Source of the DNA: Pelovirga terrestris
Lineage (GTDB): Bacteria > Desulfobacterota > Desulfuromonadia > Desulfuromonadales > Geopsychrobacteraceae
Length of the DNA: 64,000 nucleotides
Reading direction: 5' to 3'
Assembly (NCBI RefSeq): GCF_014773365.1
Contig: NZ_JACWUN010000011.1
Span: 1-64,000 of the forward strand
Position 1 is the first letter of the stretch. Each line of letters opens with the position of its first letter. This document shows, piece after piece, positions 55,383 to 63,300 of this stretch. The translations under genes and the position numbers were made by a program. Under the pieces are notes generated by a model that was given only the letters and a program-made list of their open reading frames with translations, did not search any database and was not told the DNA's origin.

Positions 55383-56000
55383 CTAATCCTGGAGCTGATT
55401 GATCTGGACCAGGGATTTTCGGGTAATGATGAGGCCGGACCTGAGCAGGTACAGGAACAGAATCCCACCGAGCAGCATGTCAGGAACCCAAGAGTGGAAA
55501 TACCAGACCAGCCCGGAGGCAACAATAACCGAGGAGTTGGTAACAATATCATTACGCGAACAATGCCAGACCGATTCCATATTCAGGTCATCATTGCGAT
55601 GCCGCCACAACAACCCCAGACAGACGAGGTTGGCAACCAGAGCCGCAACCGCAAAGCTACCCATCACCTGATAGACCGGAATCTCCAGGGTGTACCACTT
55701 CACCCCCAGGCTGACAATAACAGCGACAGCCCCAAGCAGGATCAACAGCCCCTTAAACAGTGACACCTTTGCTTTTTGCAGCGAGCTTTTGCTCACGGCC
55801 CAGATACTGACCCCATAGGTGATTGCATCGCCGAGGTTATCAAAGCTGTCGGCAAAGAGTGCTACCGTACTCCCCCAGATTGACCCGCCAACCAGGACAA
55901 AAAACATGACAAAATTGATGCACAGAACGATCCACAGCGTTCTTCTCTGAGCCGCAGAATCAACCTGAATCTCGCATCCCGAATCACAACAACCGGCCAT
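55383..56000 (-). CDS. cation efflux (CDF)-like transporter
   Basis: A 205-residue membrane protein with a Cys-rich N-terminus (AGCCDSGCE) and about six transmembrane segments. TM2 carries ALFADSFDNLGDA, corresponding to the DxxxD metal site of cation diffusion facilitators. A later SRNDIVTNSSVI segment corresponds to the HxxxD of TM5, with Asn preceding Asp. The usual C-terminal cytoplasmic domain is absent, as in short CDF relatives. The metal is unknown. The ribosome site GGGGAGA is strong. Confidence 0.78.
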   Translation of the reverse strand: MAGCCDSGCEIQVDSAAQRRTLWIVLCINFVMFFVLVGGSIWGSTVALFADSFDNLGDAITYGVSIWAVSKSSLQKAKVSLFKGLLILLGAVAVIVSLGVKWYTLEIPVYQVMGSFAVAALVANLVCLGLLWRHRNDDLNMESVWHCSRNDIVTNSSVIVASGLVWYFHSWVPDMLLGGILFLYLLRSGLIITRKSLVQINQLQD

Positions 56001-56345
56001 AAGTCTCCCCGATAACTGTTATTATGTCTCACCTGAGCACGCGCAAAGCCCTAACAGAGGCCAGAACTGAATGAAGATTTCCGACTATTTTTATCACCTT
56101 TATTTTTTACCATAGAGCCGACCAAGGCACAATCGGCACCTTATCCTTCATTATAGTATTGAAATGTCATAACGCATAAAGGATACCGATCGTAGGTAAA
56201 AAAGCCGACCAGAGGACAGGTCTTTAGTTATTTATGGATATTTTATTCATATATGAATTTTTATCTTATCATCCCTTCCTGCCAAAAACCGCTTCACACC
56301 ACTTAACCACCTGTTTTTTCAGTAGCCTATAAATTCGGTTTACCT
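56001..56345. other. AT-rich regulatory gap upstream of the hydroxyproline dehydratase
   Basis: About 345 bp without a plausible gene. It contains a perfect 14-bp palindrome, ATTCATATATGAAT, at 56245-56258, about 100 bp upstream of the sigma-54 -24 element. This is where an enhancer-binding protein or bending factor might bind. Confidence 0.5.
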
Positions 56346-56361
56346 TGGCACCCTCCTTGCT
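56346..56361 (+). promoter_or_regulatory. sigma-54 promoter of hypD
   Basis: TGGCACCCTCCTTGCT matches the sigma-54 consensus TGGCAC-N5-TTGCW at every defined base. It ends 82 bp before the ATG. Transcription would need RpoN and an ATP-dependent enhancer-binding protein, so expression is probably induced by a specific signal. No such activator gene is in the window. Confidence 0.9.
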
Positions 56362-56443
56362 CATCCACTTTGGACCATGAATTTGCTATAGTGAGATGAG
56401 CCTGACATCGGGTTCGACCATTAATAGACTACGGGAGAACATC

Positions 56444-58840
56444 ATGACCCTTTCCAGCACCCATACCGTACCCCCCGGCATGAATCCACGCATTCAGCGC
56501 CTGCGCAAACTGAGCGTTGATACCGAGCCGAGTCTGTCGATTGAACGGGCCCTGCACGAGACGGCTTTTTACCGGGAAAACTACGGAAAATGCTCGATTC
56601 CGGTGCTGCGGGCGCTGAACTTTTACGATCACTGCAGCAAGAAAAGCATTTACATCGGCGACGACGAACTGATTGTCGGTGAACGGGGGCCAAGGCCGAA
56701 GGCGGTGCCGACCTTCCCTGAACTGACCTGTCACAGCGTCGAGGATTTCCACGTCCTTAACACCCGCGACCAACAGCGCTATACCATCAGCCAGGAGGAT
56801 ATCGATACCTATGCCCGTGAGGTGATCCCCTACTGGCAGGGGAAGACCATCCGTGAACGGATCTTCGGTCATGTGCCCGGGCACTGGCGCGACATGTACG
56901 AAGCCGGTCTGTTCACCGAGTTCATGGAACAGCGGGCACCGGGTCATACCGCGCTGGACGGACAAATTTATCGTAAAGGGATGCTTGATTTCAAAAACCA
57001 GATCAACTCTGAAATTGAACGTTTGGATTTTCTGAACGACCCCGAAGCCACTGATAAGCTTGAAGAACTCAAAGCCATGGAGATTTCCTGTGACGCGGTG
57101 ATCCTGTTTGCCAAGCGGCACGCCGATCTGGCCGAACAGCTGGCCGCCACGGAAAAGGACCTCCAGCGTGTCGCCGAGCTGAAAACCATCGCTGCTGTCT
57201 GTCGCCGGGTACCGGCCCATGCGCCCCAAAGCTTCCATGAAGCCATCCAGATGTACTGGTTTGTCCATCTGGGCACCATCACTGAACTGAACGGCTGGGA
57301 CGCCATGAACCCGGGGCACTTTGACCAGCATCTGGCCCCCTTCTACACCGCCGGACTCAAAGAGGGCGGCCTTAGCCGCGAGCAGGCCAAGGAACTGTTG
57401 TGCTGTTTCTGGATCAAGGTCAACAATCAGCCGGCACCCCCCAAGGTCGGCATCACCGCGCGGGAAAGCGGGACCTACAACGACTTCACCAATATCAATA
57501 TCGGTGGCATCACCGGTGACGGACGCGACGGCGTGAGTGAAGTCTCCTACATCATGCTCGAAGTGATTGAAGAGCTCCACATCCTCCAACCGGGAAGCTC
57601 GGTTCATATCAGTGCCAAAACCCCCGACCGCTTCCTCGATGCCGCCTGTCGAGTCATCCGCCAGGGGCACGGTTATCCGTCGATCTTCAACCCTGATGTC
57701 TATGTGGTCGAGCTGATGCGTCAGGGGAAATCCCTGCAGGATGCCCGCGAAGGGGGGTGCAGCGGCTGCATCGAGGTTGGCGCCTTCGGCAAGGAAGCCT
57801 TTGTTTTGACCGGCTACCTCAATGTGCCGAAAATCCTCGAAATTACCCTGAACAGCGGCGTCGATCCTTTAACCGGCAAACAGGTTGGACTGACCAGCGG
57901 TGACCCGCGCAAATTCACTGACTACAACGAGCTTTATGCGGCCTTTGTCAAACAGCTTGAGTACGTTGTCGATACCAAGATCCGCGTCAGTAACTACATC
58001 GACCGCATGTTTGCCAAATACGCGCCGGCACCGTTTTTGTCGGTGGTCATTGAGGACTGCATCAGCAAGGGGCGCGACTACTACGACAGCGGCCCGCGCT
58101 ACAACACCAACTACATCCAGTGCACCGGCCTGGGTACCGTCACCGACAGTCTCGTCGCCCTCAAAAAGCATGTGTTTGAAGATGGCACCTTCACCATGGA
58201 ACGGGTACTTTCCGCCGTGGCAAACAACTTTAAAGGGGAAGAATTCCTGCGGCAAACCATCATCAACCGCACCCCCTTCTTCGGCAATGACGATGACTAC
58301 GCCGATGCTATCGCCGTCCAGGTGTACCATGACCTGCTCGCTGCCATCGACGGCAAACCCAACAGCAAGGGGGAGAGCTTCCATCTCAACATGCTCTCGA
58401 CCACCTGCCATATCTACTTCGGCAAAATGCTGGGTGCCACCCCCAACGGGCGCTTTGCCTTCAAGTCCATCTCCGACGGCACCTCGCCGTCTCACGGCGC
58501 CGACACCCACGGCCCTTCGGCGGTCATTCGCTCCCTGACCAAGTTCGACCACACCCTCTCCGGCGGCACCTTGCTCAACCAGCGCTTTCTACCCAGCCTG
58601 CTCACGCGCGATGAGGATATCAAAAAGCTCGGCCAACTGGTCCGCAGCTACTTCACCCTCGGCGGTCACCACATCCAGTTCAATATCGTCGATACCGATA
58701 CCCTCAAGGCGGCACAGGAACATCCGGAAGAATACAAAGACCTGCTCGTGCGTATGGCCGGCTACAGCGATTACTTCAACGATATGAATGCCGATTTGCA
58801 GCAGGAAGTGATTGAGCGCACGGAGAATGAGAGTTTTTAA
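56444..58840 (+). CDS. hypD: trans-4-hydroxy-L-proline dehydratase (glycyl-radical enzyme)
   Basis: A 798-residue glycyl-radical enzyme that removes water from trans-4-hydroxy-L-proline to give 1-pyrroline-5-carboxylate. The HypD identity rests on blocks remembered from the clostridial enzyme: MEQRAPGHT, MYWFVHLG, NNQPAPPKVGITARES, FGKEAFVLTGYLNVPKILEITL, and TTCHIYFG. The thiyl cysteine is C442 with acid E444 (SGCIEVG), and the radical glycine is G773 in RMAGYSDYF, 25 residues from the end. C439 is an additional cysteine in the loop. The ATG at 56444 follows GGGAG. Other dehydratase subgroups are less likely, but substrate proof is lacking. Confidence 0.85.
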   Translation: MTLSSTHTVPPGMNPRIQRLRKLSVDTEPSLSIERALHETAFYRENYGKCSIPVLRALNFYDHCSKKSIYIGDDELIVGERGPRPKAVPTFPELTCHSVEDFHVLNTRDQQRYTISQEDIDTYAREVIPYWQGKTIRERIFGHVPGHWRDMYEAGLFTEFMEQRAPGHTALDGQIYRKGMLDFKNQINSEIERLDFLNDPEATDKLEELKAMEISCDAVILFAKRHADLAEQLAATEKDLQRVAELKTIAAVCRRVPAHAPQSFHEAIQMYWFVHLGTITELNGWDAMNPGHFDQHLAPFYTAGLKEGGLSREQAKELLCCFWIKVNNQPAPPKVGITARESGTYNDFTNINIGGITGDGRDGVSEVSYIMLEVIEELHILQPGSSVHISAKTPDRFLDAACRVIRQGHGYPSIFNPDVYVVELMRQGKSLQDAREGGCSGCIEVGAFGKEAFVLTGYLNVPKILEITLNSGVDPLTGKQVGLTSGDPRKFTDYNELYAAFVKQLEYVVDTKIRVSNYIDRMFAKYAPAPFLSVVIEDCISKGRDYYDSGPRYNTNYIQCTGLGTVTDSLVALKKHVFEDGTFTMERVLSAVANNFKGEEFLRQTIINRTPFFGNDDDYADAIAVQVYHDLLAAIDGKPNSKGESFHLNMLSTTCHIYFGKMLGATPNGRFAFKSISDGTSPSHGADTHGPSAVIRSLTKFDHTLSGGTLLNQRFLPSLLTRDEDIKKLGQLVRSYFTLGGHHIQFNIVDTDTLKAAQEHPEEYKDLLVRMAGYSDYFNDMNADLQQEVIERTENESF

Positions 58841-58850
58841 GACCTTTGTG

Positions 58851-58975
58851 CCACCAAGACGCCTAGAGCACCAAGAGGGACAACACCTGAAAACATCTCA
58901 ATTGGCGGATCAGGTATGGCCTTAACCCCAAAAAGCCTGAAAACGACTTTCTGGGTGTCCTTGGAGCCTTGGTGG
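58851..58975. repeat. inverted repeat of the CACCAAG type in the hypD-activase gap
   Basis: CCACCAAGACGCCTAGAGCACCAAG (58851-58875, in two blocks) faces TGTCCTTGGAGCCTTGGTGG (about 58956-58975). The CCACCAAG-n-CACCAAG type of motif is a dispersed repeat in many bacterial genomes. It occupies most of the 160-bp gap between hypD and its activase and may form a hairpin in the mRNA. Confidence 0.65.
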
Positions 58976-59000
58976 CTGATTTTTTTTGAGTATAAACAAT

Positions 59001-59909
59001 ATGCCGAAACCCCTAATTTTCGACATCAAACGTTACGCCATCAATGACGGCCCCGGTATTCGTCTGGCCATTTATTTCAAGGGCTGTTCATTGCGCTGCG
59101 TCTGGTGCCACAACCCGGAGAGCATTGCGCCGCAGGCACAAAAACTCTATACCCCCGAGCGGTGCATTAGCTGCGGGGAGTGCGTCAAGATCTGCCCACA
59201 GCAGGCTCTGGAGATAACAGCACAGGGAATTCGCACCGACAGCAAGCGTTGCACCCTCTGTGGCAACTGCACACGCGTCTGCCCGACCAGGGCGATGGAA
59301 ATATCGGGCGAAGAGAGGTCCGTTGATGAACTGATGAGAATTATTGAACGCGAACAGCATCTGTTTGACCAGTCCGGTGGCGGAGTGACGGTGTCCGGCG
59401 GGGAACCTCTGCTCTATCCTGATTATCTGTTTGAACTCTTTGATCGCTGTGGGGAACGAATGATCCACCGCGCCATTGATACCGCCGGGCACGTCCCTGA
59501 AAAAATCCTGCTTGCAGCTGCAGAGCGCACCGACCTGTTTTTATTTGACCTCAAACTGATCGATAGCCAACGTCACCAGCGTTACACCGGCGTTGACAAC
59601 CGCCTGATCCTCTCCAACCTGCGCCTACTTGCCGCAACCGGAGCACCGATTCAGATCCGCATCCCCCTGATCAAGGGGATCAATGCCAGCGACCAGGATC
59701 TTCAGGCTTTTGCCGCAACGATCTTAAGTTTACCGGGCGAAAAAAAGTCTGTTGCCTTACTGCCCTACCATGCTATAGCCGTCCACAAATACCGCAAGCT
59801 GGGATCACCCTACCAGGAGGATGCGTTGCAACCGCCTGAGCAGAAAGATCTGGACCGCGCCATTGACTGCTTTTCCCAACACGGACTAAGTGCCTCGGTT
59901 GGTGGGTAA
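59001..59909 (+). CDS. glycyl-radical enzyme activase (HypD-activating radical SAM protein)
   Basis: About 302 residues. It installs the glycyl radical on HypD by reductive cleavage of SAM. The radical SAM cluster motif CSLRCVWC (CxxxCxxC) follows the usual NDGPGIRLAIYFKGC. Two inserted ferredoxin-like 4Fe-4S motifs come next, CISCGECVKICPQ and CTLCGNCTRVCPT, as in most activases other than PflA. VTVSGGEPLL binds SAM. It starts at MPKPLIF (59001); a TTG at 58986 is an alternative, and neither has a good ribosome site. It follows hypD by 160 bp. Confidence 0.92.
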   Translation: MPKPLIFDIKRYAINDGPGIRLAIYFKGCSLRCVWCHNPESIAPQAQKLYTPERCISCGECVKICPQQALEITAQGIRTDSKRCTLCGNCTRVCPTRAMEISGEERSVDELMRIIEREQHLFDQSGGGVTVSGGEPLLYPDYLFELFDRCGERMIHRAIDTAGHVPEKILLAAAERTDLFLFDLKLIDSQRHQRYTGVDNRLILSNLRLLAATGAPIQIRIPLIKGINASDQDLQAFAATILSLPGEKKSVALLPYHAIAVHKYRKLGSPYQEDALQPPEQKDLDRAIDCFSQHGLSASVGG

Positions 59910-59986
59910 TATTTTCATCTAGCCATCGAACCCTGTCGGTTTAGAATCCCGACCCCGTGACCCAGACAAGCTGAACGCATCTAAAC

Positions 59987-61309
59987 ATGACCCAAACCCC
60001 GCAAATCGCAACCTATCCCCAAATCTTCCGTTTCTGGCTGCCGCTGGCCGCCACCTGGCTGATGATGGCGGTCGAAGGTCCTTTTATTGCCGCCATCATT
60101 GCGCGCATGGGGGCCGAAGCCGTTAATCTCGCCGCCTATGGTGTTGCCTTCGCTTTTGCCCTGGTTGCCGAAGCGCCGGTGATCATGCTGCTCAGTTCCG
60201 CCACCGCCCTGTGTAATGATCGCATCAGTTACCGACGTCTGCGCCATTTTTCGATTGCCTTAAGTCTCGCGGTGACCCTGGCCCTGGCCCTGTTTCTGCT
60301 CCCCCCGGTCTATGATCTGGTGGTGCGTTCCCTCATCGGTCTGCCGGCGGAGGTTGCCGATCTGACCCGCACCGCCCTGTTTTTTCTGCTCCCCTGGCCC
60401 GGCGCCATCGGCCTGCGGCGTTTTTATCAGGGGGTACTGATTGCCGATCACAACACCCGACGGATCGCCCTGGCCACCATGTTTCGCATCAGCTTCATGG
60501 GCGCAACCGCCATCTTCTGCTACCTGACCACATCCATCAGTGGGGCGATCATCGGTGCCTTGGCCCTGTCGAGCGGCGTTGTCGCCGAGGCCCTGATGAC
60601 CCGGGTTCTGGCCCACCAGGCGGTTGCTGCGTTACTGGCAAAAGAGCCGTCACCGGGCGCTCATATCCCCAGCTATCGTGACATCGCGAATCATTACCTG
60701 CCCCTGGCCCTGACCCCCTTGATCGGTTTGTCCGTTCACCCGATGGTGACCCTTTTCTTAAGCCGTGCCCCCAATCCGGTGGAATCCCTGGCAGTCATGC
60801 CGGTAATCTATGGGCTGACCTTCGTCTTTCGCGCGGTTGGTCTTTCCTATCAGGAGATCGCCATCGCCCTGCTTGGTGAGAATAAAGACAACTATCCCAA
60901 GGTTCGCAATTTTGCCGTCATGCTCGCGGTCGCCACCGGTGGTTGTCTGACCCTGATTGCTTTTACCCCCCTTAATCGTATCTGGTTTGAAGAAGTTTCC
61001 GGACTCACCCCGACCCTCGCTGCTTTTGCCGCGACCCCACTGCAAATCATGGCCCTGTTTCCGGCGTTAACGGTGTTCATCTGTTTCCAACGCTCCATCC
61101 TGATTGTGACGCGCCTGACCCGACCGGTCTCCCTTGCCACCGCGGTTGAAGCAGCGGTTATCTTCTTGCTGATGTTTGTCGCGCTGCTATACTTGCCCCT
61201 GGCTGGAGCCACGGCAGCAGCCGGCGCTTATGTGATTGGCCGACTGGTTGCTGTTGTGCTGCTACAGCGCCCCGTCGGCAGACAAATTGTTAAGGAATAT
61301 CATGGCTGA
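59987..61309 (+). CDS. MATE/MOP-like polytopic transporter
   Basis: A 440-residue membrane protein with about twelve hydrophobic segments in two similar halves. The N-terminal FWLPLAATWLMMAVEGPFIAAIIARMG and the central LPLALTPLIGLSVHPMV, placed alike in each half, fit the MATE/flippase superfamily. The substrate is unknown. It starts 77 bp after the activase and overlaps the next transporter by 8 bp, so the three exporters form one unit, possibly transcribed with hypD. Confidence 0.72.
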   Translation: MTQTPQIATYPQIFRFWLPLAATWLMMAVEGPFIAAIIARMGAEAVNLAAYGVAFAFALVAEAPVIMLLSSATALCNDRISYRRLRHFSIALSLAVTLALALFLLPPVYDLVVRSLIGLPAEVADLTRTALFFLLPWPGAIGLRRFYQGVLIADHNTRRIALATMFRISFMGATAIFCYLTTSISGAIIGALALSSGVVAEALMTRVLAHQAVAALLAKEPSPGAHIPSYRDIANHYLPLALTPLIGLSVHPMVTLFLSRAPNPVESLAVMPVIYGLTFVFRAVGLSYQEIAIALLGENKDNYPKVRNFAVMLAVATGGCLTLIAFTPLNRIWFEEVSGLTPTLAAFAATPLQIMALFPALTVFICFQRSILIVTRLTRPVSLATAVEAAVIFLLMFVALLYLPLAGATAAAGAYVIGRLVAVVLLQRPVGRQIVKEYHG

Positions 61310-62231
61310 TCCAAACTCCACCCGACCCTCTTCCTACTCCCCGGCAGCCGGCCCCTGGTTGGTTCTGGGCGCAGCCATGCTGTGGGGCACCACCGGCACC
61401 GCCCAAGCTTTTGCCCCAGCCGGCTATGATTCCGCAGCCATCGGCGCCCTGCGCCTGCTGGTGGGTGGCATTGCCCTGCTGCTGCTCACCATCTACCGTG
61501 GGGAATTAGGCTCTTTTCGTGATTGGCAGCTGCGCCCCCTGCTGCTGGCAGCCCTTTTCACCGCTACCTACCAGCTGACCTTTTTCAGCGCTGTCGCCAA
61601 AACCGGGGTTGCCGTAGGTACCGTTGTCGGTATCGGCAGCGCCCCTATCGCCGGTGGCTTGCTGGCGCTGATCTTTCGTGGCGAAAAACCGGGAAGACGC
61701 TGGTACGCTGCCACCCTGCTGGCAATCTTCGGCTGTATGCTCTTAGGCTTCAGCGGCGGCGATGTTACCGTCGACCCCTTAGGCGTGGCCCTGGCTATCT
61801 GTGCCGGCGCGGCCTATGCCGGCTACACCCTGATGATTAAAGGACTGCTGGAACATCAAAGCCCCAATGCCGTGATGGCGATTGTCGTCTGTCTCGGTGC
61901 ACTGATATTATCGCCGGCATTATTCAGAATTGACCCGGAATGGATGGTGCAGCCCGGCTCAATCCTGGTGATCCTGCACCTGGGACTGGCGACCATGGCC
62001 CTGTCTTACTGGCTGTTTGCCCGCGGCCTGCAGACCGTCGCCGTCGGCAGTGCCGTTACCCTTTCCCTGGCCGAGCCGATGACTGCGGCATTACTGGGCA
62101 TTTTTGTTCTTGGCGAGATTCTCAATCTGCAGGCGGGTCTCGGCATTGGCCTGATATTTTCGGGATTGGCCGTTCTGGTAATCCGCCGCCGCTCAGCCAA
62201 GCCGGGAATACCTCATGAATCAGCAGCGTAA
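61302..62231 (+). CDS. EamA/DMT-family transporter (first)
   Basis: About 309 residues from MADPNSTRP. It has ten hydrophobic segments in two EamA repeats: AAMLWGTTGTAQAF at the start of the first and GAAYAGYTLMIKGLL in the second, ending GLIFSGLAVLVIRRR. Such carriers export amino acids or other metabolites. The ATG at 61302 overlaps the MATE-like stop; the longer frame lies inside that gene. It overlaps the next gene by 17 bp. Confidence 0.85.
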   Translation: MADPNSTRPSSYSPAAGPWLVLGAAMLWGTTGTAQAFAPAGYDSAAIGALRLLVGGIALLLLTIYRGELGSFRDWQLRPLLLAALFTATYQLTFFSAVAKTGVAVGTVVGIGSAPIAGGLLALIFRGEKPGRRWYAATLLAIFGCMLLGFSGGDVTVDPLGVALAICAGAAYAGYTLMIKGLLEHQSPNAVMAIVVCLGALILSPALFRIDPEWMVQPGSILVILHLGLATMALSYWLFARGLQTVAVGSAVTLSLAEPMTAALLGIFVLGEILNLQAGLGIGLIFSGLAVLVIRRRSAKPGIPHESAA

Positions 62232-63087
62232 AGCATTGCTGTTCGGTCTGGCGGCGGTCCTGCTGTGGTCAACCGTAGCCACCGCGTTCAAGCTCTCCCT
62301 GCGCCATTTCACCCCGATTGAGCTGCTGCTCTACTCGGGGGTATTTTCAACTGCACTGTTGGGTATGATCCTTCTGTATCAGGGCAAAATTCGCCTGGTC
62401 TTCCAATGCAGCCGCCAGGAATACCTGCTCTCGATTTTTCTGGGATTTTTAAGTCCCTTCCTTTATTACCTGATCCTGTTCAAAGCCTACGAGCTGCTCC
62501 CGGCCCAGCAGGCCCAACCATTGAATTATACTTGGGCCATCGTCCTGTCCCTGCTGGCGGTCCCCCTGCTCAAACAACAGATCCGCTGGCAACAATGGTT
62601 GGCCCTGGTCGTCAGTTACTGCGGCGTGGTGATCATCTCGACCGAAGGCAATATCCTCAGCCTGAAATTCACCAGCCCGTTAGGCGTGACCCTGGCGCTA
62701 CTCAGCACCGTTGTCTGGGCTCTGTACTGGATTTACAATACCCGCGACCAGCGTGACCCGGTGGTTGCCCTGTTTGTCAACTTTCTGTTCAGCTTCCCCT
62801 TTGTTCTGGGCTACTATCTGCTGACCAGCGATCTGCGCCGGCCGCCACTGGAAGGGCTGATGGGCGCGGCCTATGTCGGCACCTTTGAGATGGGGGCCTG
62901 TTTTGTCCTGTGGCTGATGGCGATGAAACTCACCGACAACACCGCCCGCATCAGCAACCTGATTTTTTTGTCCCCCTTTCTCTCGCTGATTTTTATTTAT
63001 TTTCTCCTCGGTGAGCAGATTCTTGCCGCCACCTTCATTGGCCTGGCCCTGATTATTGCCGGTTTGCTCTGTCAACGACTGCGCTAA
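62215..63087 (+). CDS. EamA/DMT-family transporter (second)
   Basis: A 290-residue carrier with ten transmembrane segments. FGLAAVLLWSTVATAFKLSL is a typical EamA first helix, and LNYTWAIVLSLLAVPLLK ends the first repeat. It is only distantly like its neighbour, so the pair is not a recent duplication. They may work as two independent exporters. Substrate unknown. Confidence 0.85.
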   Translation: MNQQRKALLFGLAAVLLWSTVATAFKLSLRHFTPIELLLYSGVFSTALLGMILLYQGKIRLVFQCSRQEYLLSIFLGFLSPFLYYLILFKAYELLPAQQAQPLNYTWAIVLSLLAVPLLKQQIRWQQWLALVVSYCGVVIISTEGNILSLKFTSPLGVTLALLSTVVWALYWIYNTRDQRDPVVALFVNFLFSFPFVLGYYLLTSDLRRPPLEGLMGAAYVGTFEMGACFVLWLMAMKLTDNTARISNLIFLSPFLSLIFIYFLLGEQILAATFIGLALIIAGLLCQRLR

Positions 63088-63300
63088 CAATCATTCGCCA
63101 TTTCCCCAGTTTTTTTTGGTATGCCATGGAGCAATCTGGTGATTTCACCAGCCTCCCATTTGACGCCTTTTGCTCAACACTCCGATTTATCCTTACTTTT
63201 CCACAACACTCCGGATGGTCTGTTTATTGCAATAATGCGACTGCTGTTCAACTGCTATTTTTAATGTTGTCATTTTTTTATGTGCACAAGGGAGGTTTTC

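Noticed and set aside
56429-57670. 413-codon minus-strand frame
   Set aside because: Antisense shadow of hypD; no recognisable domain and no ribosome site.
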